From Providencia manganoxydans (GTDB lineage: Bacteria; Pseudomonadota; Gammaproteobacteria; Enterobacterales; Enterobacteriaceae): DNA of 64,000 nt. The notes below the pieces were generated by a model. It did no database searches. It was not told the DNA's origin and saw only the letters and a list, made by a program, of their open reading frames with translations. The DNA is taken from the NCBI RefSeq assembly GCF_016618195.1, contig NZ_CP067099.1, positions 2,356,001-2,420,000 on the forward strand, read 5' to 3'. Both the position numbers and the translations under genes were made by a program. Positions 56,984 through 64,000 of the stretch are shown here, one piece after another (the stretch's first letter is position 1; each line of letters starts with the position of its first letter).

Positions 56984-59572
56984 TTAGAGGTTCTTTTCTA
57001 ACCATTCTTCCAAGTTGCTACCAAAACGTAAGCTACGCCACAGCTGAAAAATGTTCTCTTCGTGTGTATAGTTTAAGTGAACTTCACGTTTTTTAGACTC
57101 TTGTGAATTAAAACCTTGAATGATCGTTTTCATCGTTAATAGGCCTAAATTAGTGATGTTGACATCAGTGCGACTGCGTGAAATTTCTAGGTATTGTAAC
57201 CAGCCCATCGCTGAACCCGCAGAAATATTATCTTTCTTAATCGATTCAACAAATTGAGTATCAAGGCGTAAAGCAAGCGGGCCGCTATTTTCCATCCAAC
57301 CATTGCGTACAATCCATTCGGGATTATTCAGATAAAAAGGCAATTCACCATCAACTTTGCCTGAAGCGGCAAACTGCGTAACTTTCAATATAGTAAATAG
57401 TCTGCTCAATTCAATTTGATGTAATCGAATGGTCGCGGGCTGTTTTTGAGGCCAACGTAATAAATCTAGGCTAACCTCTCCTCCAAGCATCTTAAACCCT
57501 ACATTGCTCAGTTTTAAGGGTTTTATCTCTGTCGGTGGATAGGTTCCTGATAAATCAGCACGAATTTCGGTTAATTCAAACAAGTTGGTTAGCTGTTTTA
57601 TGCGTAACTTTACTGGTGATTTTTCACCTAACGTCCAAGTACTATCTTGCAACTTCCAAGGTAAAACAAAATTTAGGCCACTAACCTCACCATCTTTAAG
57701 CCACAATCCAGTATTTTCCACTCGCCAGTGCCCACCCGCGATAAATCCTGTTTCTGGATCAATGGAAAATGCTGCCTGCGAAAATAATTTACCCTCTCGC
57801 AAGGTTATCCCAAGATCGCTAGGTATCAAGGTCTGAAATGCACTAACTGACTGCTCTGGCCAACGTGCTTGCCCTCTAAAACGTTCACCATCCCAACGGC
57901 TAAAAATCACAATTGGCCCGACTTCTTTCGTGCTTAAATCCGCTTTCAATAGAAAATCAGCAGGTGATTTCCCATTAAGCGCTGCATTGGTGGTAATTTT
58001 AGGTAAATAACTCGCAGAACCAAATTGCATACGATCGCTGGTGAGCTGTAATTCGCCTTGAAAATGCTCTTTAATTGGATCACGCTGCCACAATAAAGGT
58101 TTCGTTAAAATTAGGCGGGTAGCCTTCATCGAAAGTAACCCATATTTGATCTGATCAAAACCTGTATTCAATGTATTCAGAGTAATTAAGGTATCTTGCC
58201 AGCTACCTTGACCTTTTATATCCCAATTTGCGGCTAGTGAAGGTAAATGAGCATTTCCCCAGTAATTCCAAAACCACTTACCTTGGTCAGGCGTAAATTT
58301 GTTCGCTTTCCCATCTAAATGAATAGCAAAACTCCCCCAATACTGCTCTTTTACTTTCAAAATAGCTTGTAGGCGCCCAGAAATACCTTCAGCACTCAGC
58401 ATTGTTCCAGCTAATGGCAAGCGAGCCTCTTGTAAAAGTAACGTTGGCGATACTCGACCGTAAGCTCTTAAGAGTGAGCCAGAACGAAATGAAATAGCCG
58501 GAGCAACAATCGGCCCTGTAATTTGAGAAGGCAAATGAATATCCAAGATCATATCATCATATTTCAGCTGCCCATTTAGCCCAAACGTAATCGCGGTCTC
58601 AAGTAAATTAATTTTATTTTCAGGAAGCGTTAGCACAATGTTTGCTTTCCCTTTTTTACCCTCGGTCACCATATTTGTGCGGCCACTGATGACCATATCA
58701 GCAATATCTGCCTGCCAATTTTTTATTTGGAATGCTATGCCACCATGTAATGGAATACCACTTTCTTCCCATTGCCAGCGTCCATCGACAACACGAAAAA
58801 CATTTGCATCAAATTGCCAAGGCAAATGTGCAATCTCATCCCCCGTACTTTTATCATAAAGGGAAATACTCCCCTGCTTATCTTGCCAATGTAATTTAGC
58901 TTGTAACAATTTTGCAGGATGAGATAAAACAAATTCCGCATCTAGCACACCTGTAGAAGGAAGCTCATCGGTGGTTAACGGCAAACCAAATTCACCATTG
59001 AGATAAAGACGTTGTTCTTGATCTGGTAATTGAACAGAAAAACGTTCAATCACTAGCTGATTAGTTGGCGTGATATAAGCGGATAAATCAACATTTTCAC
59101 CATGATAGTCTAGTGCTAGTGAAGCCCCTTTACGATTATGTAACCAAAAACTCCCTTGATATTGCCCCCAAGGAGAGACTTCTACGTTTTCAATTACAAC
59201 AGAAAACGCAGGGAGACTATCAATAATATCAATAATTGAAATGGGTGAGTCATCAGTATGTTCATTTTTCGATAATTGGCTAAGGCATTGGTTATCCTCA
59301 GACAGTGTTTTCACCAATAAATGCATGGGAAAAAGAGAAAAACGACTATCTTTAGCATCAAACCACAAGCAATTACCCACTTTCAGTTGTATGTTAGCAA
59401 CCAGTAGCTGCTGGTTGTTCAAAACAGGTTGGCTTAATGACAACGTCACATTCTCAGGTAGATAAACTTTAGCGACAACAGGAAGCCAACGGGTTACCGT
59501 TACCCATAAAACTGATAAGAGCACTAAGCACCCGATCACGCTTAACAATAAATATTTCAGTGCCCTTTTCAT
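56984..59572 (-). CDS. ydbH: YdbH, AsmA-like intermembrane lipid-bridge protein
   Basis: The 862-residue protein has one N-terminal membrane anchor (residues about 7-29) and a long beta-rich periplasmic part, as in AsmA-like bridge proteins. The segments NVEVSPWGQYQGSFWLHNRKG near 140 and, near the C-terminus, SAGSAMGWLQYLEISRSRTDVNITNLGLLTMKT-type sequence match YdbH. It is redundant with TamB and YhdP in phospholipid transport to the outer membrane. It is the first gene of ydbH-ynbE-ydbL and divergent from ldhA, as in E. coli. Confidence 0.94.
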   Translation of the reverse strand: MKRALKYLLLSVIGCLVLLSVLWVTVTRWLPVVAKVYLPENVTLSLSQPVLNNQQLLVANIQLKVGNCLWFDAKDSRFSLFPMHLLVKTLSEDNQCLSQLSKNEHTDDSPISIIDIIDSLPAFSVVIENVEVSPWGQYQGSFWLHNRKGASLALDYHGENVDLSAYITPTNQLVIERFSVQLPDQEQRLYLNGEFGLPLTTDELPSTGVLDAEFVLSHPAKLLQAKLHWQDKQGSISLYDKSTGDEIAHLPWQFDANVFRVVDGRWQWEESGIPLHGGIAFQIKNWQADIADMVISGRTNMVTEGKKGKANIVLTLPENKINLLETAITFGLNGQLKYDDMILDIHLPSQITGPIVAPAISFRSGSLLRAYGRVSPTLLLQEARLPLAGTMLSAEGISGRLQAILKVKEQYWGSFAIHLDGKANKFTPDQGKWFWNYWGNAHLPSLAANWDIKGQGSWQDTLITLNTLNTGFDQIKYGLLSMKATRLILTKPLLWQRDPIKEHFQGELQLTSDRMQFGSASYLPKITTNAALNGKSPADFLLKADLSTKEVGPIVIFSRWDGERFRGQARWPEQSVSAFQTLIPSDLGITLREGKLFSQAAFSIDPETGFIAGGHWRVENTGLWLKDGEVSGLNFVLPWKLQDSTWTLGEKSPVKLRIKQLTNLFELTEIRADLSGTYPPTEIKPLKLSNVGFKMLGGEVSLDLLRWPQKQPATIRLHQIELSRLFTILKVTQFAASGKVDGELPFYLNNPEWIVRNGWMENSGPLALRLDTQFVESIKKDNISAGSAMGWLQYLEISRSRTDVNITNLGLLTMKTIIQGFNSQESKKREVHLNYTHEENIFQLWRSLRFGSNLEEWLEKNL

Positions 59573-59786
59573 TAAACTGCGTCCTTGTTTTCGTGTTGAC
59601 TAATATTGTTTATCTCTAAACGACTATTATTAAGAGTCAAAGTTTAATAACTCATTATTTTCCGTATTTTTTTGGTGATTTACAGTAATAATTATCTTAT
59701 TCTGATTTAAGTTTTGGTAGCTACCGGCTTTTACTACCTTATTATTTTTTGTTTTGGTTCCTAAAATAGTACACGGAGTTCCTTAG

Positions 59787-60785
59787 ATGAAAATCGTTTC
59801 TTATAGTACTAAGCAGTATGATCGCAAACATATGGATCAAGTCAATCAAGGATCCGCTTTTGATTTTAATATCGAATACTTTGATTTTCCATTAACCGTA
59901 CAAACTGCAAAAAATGCTGTTGGGGCTGATGCTGTTTGTATTTTTGTTAATGATGATGCCAGCCGTGAGGTTTTAGAAGAGCTAGCGGCACTGAATATTC
60001 ATATTTTAGCTTTACGCTGCGCAGGGTTTAACAATGTTGATTTAGTGGCCGCGGAAGAACTCGGGATCCAAGTCGTTCGCGTACCAGCCTACTCACCCGA
60101 AGCTGTTGCAGAACATGCTGTGGGCATGATGTTATGCCTTAACCGCCGTATTCACCGCGCTTATCAACGTACTCGTGACGCAAACTTCTCTCTAGAAGGT
60201 TTGACCGGTTTTAACATGCATAACCGTACGGCTGGTATTATTGGTACAGGTAAAATTGGTCAAGCAGCACTACGGATCCTAAAAGGGTTTGGCATGCGCT
60301 TACTGGCACATGACCCATACCCAAATCAAGCTGTTCTCGATTTAGGTGCAGAATACGTTGATTTAGACACATTATATAAAAACTCTGATGTCATTTCACT
60401 ACACTGCCCTTTAACACCTGAAAATCACCATTTATTAGATGAACAAGCGTTTAAAAAGATGAAAGATGGTGTCATGATCATCAATACTAGTCGAGGTGCG
60501 TTAATTGATTCAGTTGCTGCAATCAATGCTCTAAAAGCACAAAAAATAGGTTCTCTTGGTATGGATGTTTATGAAAATGAACGTGAACTATTTTTTGAAG
60601 ATAAATCAAATGATGTGATCCAAGATGATATTTTTCGCCGCCTTTCATCATGCCACAACGTATTATTCACAGGCCATCAGGCATTTTTGACCGATGAAGC
60701 ATTAACTAGTATTAGTGAAACAACATTAGGGAATATCCGCCAATTAGCCCGTGGTGACACTTGTCCTAATATAGTCAAATCCTAA
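59787..60785 (+). CDS. ldhA: Fermentative D-lactate dehydrogenase
   Basis: The 332-residue protein is a D-2-hydroxyacid dehydrogenase close to E. coli LdhA. The NAD-binding loop is GIIGTGKIGQAAL near 150-162, the catalytic arginine lies in INTSRGALIDS near 235, the glutamate in DVYENERELF near 264 and the histidine in FTGHQAFLTDEAL near 296. It reduces pyruvate to D-lactate with NADH during fermentation. A GGAG ribosome site precedes the ATG. hslJ follows after 15 bp. Confidence 0.96.
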   Translation: MKIVSYSTKQYDRKHMDQVNQGSAFDFNIEYFDFPLTVQTAKNAVGADAVCIFVNDDASREVLEELAALNIHILALRCAGFNNVDLVAAEELGIQVVRVPAYSPEAVAEHAVGMMLCLNRRIHRAYQRTRDANFSLEGLTGFNMHNRTAGIIGTGKIGQAALRILKGFGMRLLAHDPYPNQAVLDLGAEYVDLDTLYKNSDVISLHCPLTPENHHLLDEQAFKKMKDGVMIINTSRGALIDSVAAINALKAQKIGSLGMDVYENERELFFEDKSNDVIQDDIFRRLSSCHNVLFTGHQAFLTDEALTSISETTLGNIRQLARGDTCPNIVKS

Positions 60786-60800
60786 CAGAGACTGGAAATA

Positions 60801-61238
60801 ATGAAACGGATTATTCCTTTAATGTTACTAGGATTTTTATTAACCACTTGCCAAACTGCAAAGGTCAGCGCAGATAATAATGATTACGTGACTGAGCAAC
60901 AACTCATTCATCACAGTTTTGTGTTGACTGAAATGGACGGCAATACCATTACGGGTAAAGTTGGCGTGCCAACACTCTCTTTCGGTGAAAAAATGTTTAT
61001 TTCGGCAACAATGTGCAATGATTTTTATGGCATGGGACGCATCAGCGACTCCGTTCTGACAGTTAAACACTTATCCAAAACCGAACTAGAGTGCGTTGAT
61101 GAAGATTTATCGAAGTGGGATAAGTTAATTAAACGAATGCTAACTGATGGCTCAGTGGTTTCCTATCATGGTAAAAAGCTAATTTTGACTCAAGGTAGAA
61201 ATAAGCTGGTATACACACTACGCGATTATATTAATTAA
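60801..61238 (+). CDS. hslJ: HslJ, META-domain heat-shock lipoprotein-like protein
   Basis: The 145-residue protein has a hydrophobic leader ending LLTTC (C17), a near-lipobox, followed by a META domain (about 35-140): HHSFVLTEMDGNTITGK, then PTLSFGEKMFISATMCNDFYGMGRIS and a C-terminal LILTQGRNKLVYTLRDYIN. HslJ is heat-inducible and linked to novobiocin resistance in E. coli. The ldhA-hslJ order is conserved; a strong terminator follows. Confidence 0.92.
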   Translation: MKRIIPLMLLGFLLTTCQTAKVSADNNDYVTEQQLIHHSFVLTEMDGNTITGKVGVPTLSFGEKMFISATMCNDFYGMGRISDSVLTVKHLSKTELECVDEDLSKWDKLIKRMLTDGSVVSYHGKKLILTQGRNKLVYTLRDYIN

Positions 61239-61270
61239 ATCTATTACTTATCATTAGTGTAAAGACGACA

Positions 61271-61302
61271 AAAATCCCATTATAAAAAAATAATGGGATT
61301 TT
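61271..61302. terminator. Bidirectional terminator between hslJ and grxB
   Basis: AAAATCCCATTA at 61271-61282 pairs with TAATGGGATTTT at 61291-61302. It lies between convergent genes with A and T runs on both sides. Confidence 0.85.
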
Positions 61303-61324
61303 AACCATTTGAATAATCAGAAAA

Positions 61325-61963
61325 TTATTTGGCTTGGTCAAATAACAAACTCACCCCTGTTATTTTCGCAATATCTTTCATGTAATTGAGTATTACTGTA
61401 CTAAATGGGATATCGTTCACAATAGATAAGCTGCGTAATAACGGAAAAATCATGATATCGTCAATATTATAACTGTTTGTCCGTTTTTCTAGCCATATAT
61501 CAAGGGCATCCATATGAGGTTCTAATTCTACAATCAAGGTATGTGTTTCCTTTAGTAGCATATTCAGATCACCAAATGCCTTTTCTTCTCGCTCAACATA
61601 CGCGGCTCTAGCCTCTTTCGTACTTAATTCAGGAAATTCAGCCTGAGTAAAACGAGGAACAACTAATTTATATACCGTTTCAGAAACAGCTTGATACCAT
61701 CTATCAATTTCAGGTGAAACCTCGGACTGAATGATTTTAGGCTCTGCTAACTGATCAACATAATGAACAATATCTAAGCTTTCTGGTAAGTAACTTCCAT
61801 CCTCTTTTTGTAGAATGGGTAGCATCTTGCGGCCAATCATTTTCGTTGGCGTTGCTTTATCATCTTCCATCAAAAAGATCTGCTCAACGTCAATGTTTTT
61901 AAGTCCAAAAATCATTCTGGCTCTAACACAAAATGGGCAATGATCATAAATATAGAGTTTCAT
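61325..61963 (-). CDS. grxB: Glutaredoxin 2
   Basis: From the ATG at 61961-61963 the protein has 212 residues, near the 215 of E. coli Grx2; an ATG at 62002 adds 13 unmatched residues. The redox centre is CPFC (C9, C12), where E. coli has CPYC. An N-terminal thioredoxin fold and a C-terminal all-helical GST-like domain (about 85-212) are visible, with the NIDDIMIFPLLRSL helix. It reduces disulfides with glutathione. Confidence 0.94.
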   Translation of the reverse strand: MKLYIYDHCPFCVRARMIFGLKNIDVEQIFLMEDDKATPTKMIGRKMLPILQKEDGSYLPESLDIVHYVDQLAEPKIIQSEVSPEIDRWYQAVSETVYKLVVPRFTQAEFPELSTKEARAAYVEREEKAFGDLNMLLKETHTLIVELEPHMDALDIWLEKRTNSYNIDDIMIFPLLRSLSIVNDIPFSTVILNYMKDIAKITGVSLLFDQAK

Positions 61964-63099
61964 TATGGGAACCTCTTTAGTTGAAGAGTTATAGCTATAC
62001 ATTACATTCCGTTACTTTCACTATAGTCTATAATGTGAGAAATTTGTAAAATTTATTGTTTAGCCTAATAATTAATTATCGCTATTAGTTCTATTTCAAC
62101 AAAAGTTTAATTTAATCGACTCCCCTTACCTATAAATTCAATTAGATTAAAGAAAATTAGATTTTTGTTACAATTTGAAATAATCAAGATTATGATCATA
62201 AATATTAAGCTAACCACCACCAAAACAAATCGAGTTAAAACCTTAAAAACAATAAAATTCAAAAGGATACAAACAAATAAAATACAGAAAGGCTATTTTA
62301 TAGATTAAGTTCCTAGAAACGTATGTTTACATAATTACCCATTTTTCATAATCTAATTCGGTTATACTTAATCTATCCATTTATACTATCAACGAAGCAT
62401 AAGTAAGCTAGTTATGACAAATTTGCTTTCTTTTAGTGCATTCACATTAATGCTGATCCTGTTACTTATTATAGGAACATATGATGAACTGCTTTATATA
62501 TTACATTTTTTTATCATAAAAATGTAATAAAATAACGTATTTATACTTAATTAATATACACTAACTCAAATAATAAAATTTACTTAACTTTTTTATAAAA
62601 TTATTTAGCGGCATCTTAATATACTCAATTTACGTGTATTCTCATTTTATGCTATATTCAAGCTCCTCTTTATTTGATGATTAGCATAATACTATATAGA
62701 AAATAATCATTAGTAACTCACATCAATTAACAAAAAAATCTAACTAAGACCTTCCCAAAACGAATTTAAACTAAAATTTAATTCATTATATTTTATTTCA
62801 TGTAGATACCCATAAAACACTCCTTATATAATATTTTTTATATTTTAATTTTCCCATCATAAAATTAACTGCCAAAAACAAAAATAAAAACCTAAAACAT
62901 TACATCGCCTCACTATTACATGTGTAAATTATCAGCACCTGATGATTCCAACTAAAAAAATCGCTCATTCCCTTTCAGACATACACAAATTAAATATTGT
63001 CGATATTGAAATTAATTGTTTTTTTAATATTTTATATATTGTATAATTTTATTATGCATTAGCATTCACTATAATCCCTTTATCAATCGAGGGTGTCAC
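61964..63099. other. Long AT-rich intergenic region between grxB and the XRE gene
   Basis: About 1.1 kb, among the most AT-rich stretches in the window. Apart from one 37-codon hydrophobic ORF (62414-62527) no coding or RNA gene was recognised. The base composition suggests an H-NS-silenced region, which fits the neighbouring fimbrial locus. Confidence 0.5.
62414..62527 (+). CDS. Candidate 37-residue membrane peptide
   Basis: An ORF from ATG at 62414 to TAA at 62525-62527. The peptide has one strong membrane helix (residues about 9-21, LMLILLLIIG) and a second hydrophobic part near the end (LLYILHFFIIKM). The ribosome site is weak (TAAG), and a TATACT hexamer lies about 50 bp upstream. Small single-helix proteins of this size include transporter subunits and type I toxins. 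There is no homology I recognise. Confidence 0.3.
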   Translation: MTNLLSFSAFTLMLILLLIIGTYDELLYILHFFIIKM

Positions 63100-63408
63100 A
63101 TGGACATTCATTATTTTATTGGAATCAAGATAAAAGCAAGGCGAAAAGAATTAGGACTCTCGGGTGCTAATTTAGCCAAAATATTAAATATTAGCCAACA
63201 GCAAATATCTCGCTATGAAAACGGAATCAACAAAATACCTTTAAATCATCTAGTTAGTATAGCTATCGCCTTAAAGTGCCCTATAGACTGGTTCTTTCAA
63301 GGCTGTATTTCTGATGAGGATTATTCAATTCAAGATAGTAATACGGGTATCAAAAATCAAGAGTTAAAATATACAGCAGAAAGCGTTATCATCCATAATA
63401 AAATGTAA
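63100..63408 (+). CDS. XRE-family regulator resembling MrpJ
   Basis: The 102-residue protein has an XRE/SinR-like helix-turn-helix at about 5-65: FIGIKIKARRKELGLSGANLA, then ISQQQISRYENGINKIP and LVSIAIALKCPIDWFFQG. The short size, the opening, the QISRYE recognition helix and the WFF-type end are those of MrpJ and its paralogues, which in Proteus repress flagella when fimbriae are made. A GAGGGTG ribosome site precedes the ATG. It lies tail to tail with a fimbrial gene that runs off the right edge, rather than in the same operon as in Proteus mrp. Confidence 0.8.
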   Translation: MDIHYFIGIKIKARRKELGLSGANLAKILNISQQQISRYENGINKIPLNHLVSIAIALKCPIDWFFQGCISDEDYSIQDSNTGIKNQELKYTAESVIIHNKM

Positions 63409-63494
63409 TTTAATATTTTATTTAAAATTATCATAGTTCTCATTACTCTTTTTGAACCATACAATCATACCGTCAAAAATTTGAAATCAAATAT

Positions 63495-63531
63495 AAAAAT
63501 AACATAGCAAATTGAACGCTATGTTATTTTT
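63495..63531. terminator. Bidirectional terminator after the XRE gene
   Basis: AAAAATAACATAGC at 63495-63508 pairs with GCTATGTTATTTTT at 63518-63531, with a 9-nt loop and A/T runs on both sides. Confidence 0.75.
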
Positions 63532-63549
63532 ATTTTATTATCTAACAAT

Positions 63550-63583
63550 AAAAAACACTCCTAACTATACATTAGAAGTGCTT
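63550..63583 (-). terminator. Terminator of the fimbrial gene at the right edge
   Basis: On the minus strand CACTTCTAA pairs with TTAGGAGTG (one G-T pair) over 63556-63580, followed by TTTTT. It begins 35 bp after the fimbrial stop codon. Confidence 0.65.
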
Positions 63584-63615
63584 TATTTATTTTAAATTAA
63601 ATATTTTTTATATTT

Positions 63616-64000
63616 TTAATTATACTGTACTTCATAAGTGGCATAACTTGCCATTAAACCTGTTGTCACCGTTTTAGGGGATCCTGTTGTATATCCGATA
63701 TAATATTGAAATATAGCATCCTTATTATCGGAAACTTTAGGAATGACTTTAAGCTGAGCAGGATCAGCTGGCACAATTTTATTATCTGCATCTAACGTTG
63801 TATTATTATTAATCGATAGTGCAAAGTTAATATTTTGAGCTCCATCTGCTAACATATTTTTTAGCAATCCTGATGTTTCAAAATTAGTTTTAGGTACCAA
63901 GTAACCATTTGACCACGCTACACTAATTTTATTTAAATCAGCATCAACGACTTCACCATTATGACTAATCGATTGGCACTGTGATAGTTTAATGGTAAAC
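63616..64000 (-). CDS. Fimbrial subunit, C-terminal part (gene continues off window)
   Basis: The frame is open from the right edge to TAA at 63616-63618, about 127 residues. It contains IKLSQCQSISHNGEVVDAD at the visible start, then KISVAWSNGYLVP, FETSGLLKNMLADGAQNINFALS and a C-terminal MASYATYEVQYN with the penultimate tyrosine of a donor-strand-accepting pilin. The alignment of Q-x-N-F/I-x-L-S before the variable loop is that of MrpG/MrpE-like minor subunits. The codon at 63900 is an internal TTG, not the true start. It is the last gene of a second fimbrial operon. Confidence 0.8.
   Translation of the reverse strand, partial: FTIKLSQCQSISHNGEVVDADLNKISVAWSNGYLVPKTNFETSGLLKNMLADGAQNINFALSINNNTTLDADNKIVPADPAQLKVIPKVSDNKDAIFQYYIGYTTGSPKTVTTGLMASYATYEVQYN

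Noticed and set aside
62003..63099. CRISPR array or tandem repeat in the AT-rich gap
   Set aside because: No regularly spaced repeat units are present; the similar-looking stretches are simple AT-rich sequence.
63616..63900. A complete 94-residue gene starting at 63900
   Set aside because: The supposed start is an internal TTG. The frame stays open and pilin-like to the window edge, so this is the end of a longer fimbrial subunit gene.

Overview
The window looks like chromosomal DNA of a low-GC member of the Morganellaceae, most probably Providencia. The backbone genes (fnr-uspE, pntAB, ydgH-ydgI, hrpA, ydbH-ynbE-ydbL, ldhA-hslJ, grxB, ahpCF, accA, amn, yehS, yedJ, yebB, yhiI-rbbA-yhhJ) are enterobacterial in sequence. 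The tyrosine decarboxylase/tyrosine permease pair, the MrpJ-like regulator beside a fimbrial gene and the ERIC-type repeats with Yersinia/Photorhabdus-like ends favour Providencia. The genus is an inference. I see no rRNA, tRNA, CRISPR array, prophage or insertion sequence.

Layout. 1-6.9 kb: a MocR-type regulator cut by the left edge and a divergent EamA transporter, grpB-like and GNAT genes, a LysE exporter, and an AraC regulator with azlC-azlD bracketed by ERIC-like repeats. 6.9-15.5 kb: yehS, lysR, yedJ, an unusual lone accA, a GNAT-MerR pair, hiuH, amn, an AEC carrier and a NADAR protein. 15.6-21.1 kb: a two-gene module resembling a toxin-antitoxin system, a GNAT and a divergent MocR regulator, yebB and a periplasmic-type broad-spectrum racemase. 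21.5-29.8 kb: ahpC-ahpF and the yhiI-rbbA-yhhJ export operon. 29.9-34.1 kb: an ABC-F ATPase preceded by a leader peptide and a well formed attenuator, a DUF1266 protein, and a PadR regulator overlapping a small basic gene. 34.4-45.6 kb: tyrP and tyrosine decarboxylase with two TyrR-like boxes upstream, a quinone oxidoreductase, fnr, uspE, pntAB and ydgH. 45.8-52.4 kb: ydgI and a compact chaperone-usher fimbrial operon. 52.4-62 kb: hrpA, the YdbH/YnbE/YdbL set, ldhA, hslJ and grxB. 62-64 kb: a long AT-rich spacer with a tiny hydrophobic ORF, a MrpJ-like regulator and the end of a second fimbrial gene running off the window.

Main points of interest: (1) a 27-codon leader ORF and four mutually exclusive pairing segments in front of the ABC-F gene, arranged as in translational attenuators of ribosome-protection genes; (2) a small HicA-like protein with an adjacent HTH partner; (3) TyrR-like boxes upstream of the tyramine-forming operon; (4) an isolated accA with an altered glycine-rich active-site loop; (5) paired palindromes in front of padR. 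All homology statements rest on recognition of the protein sequences, not on a database search.
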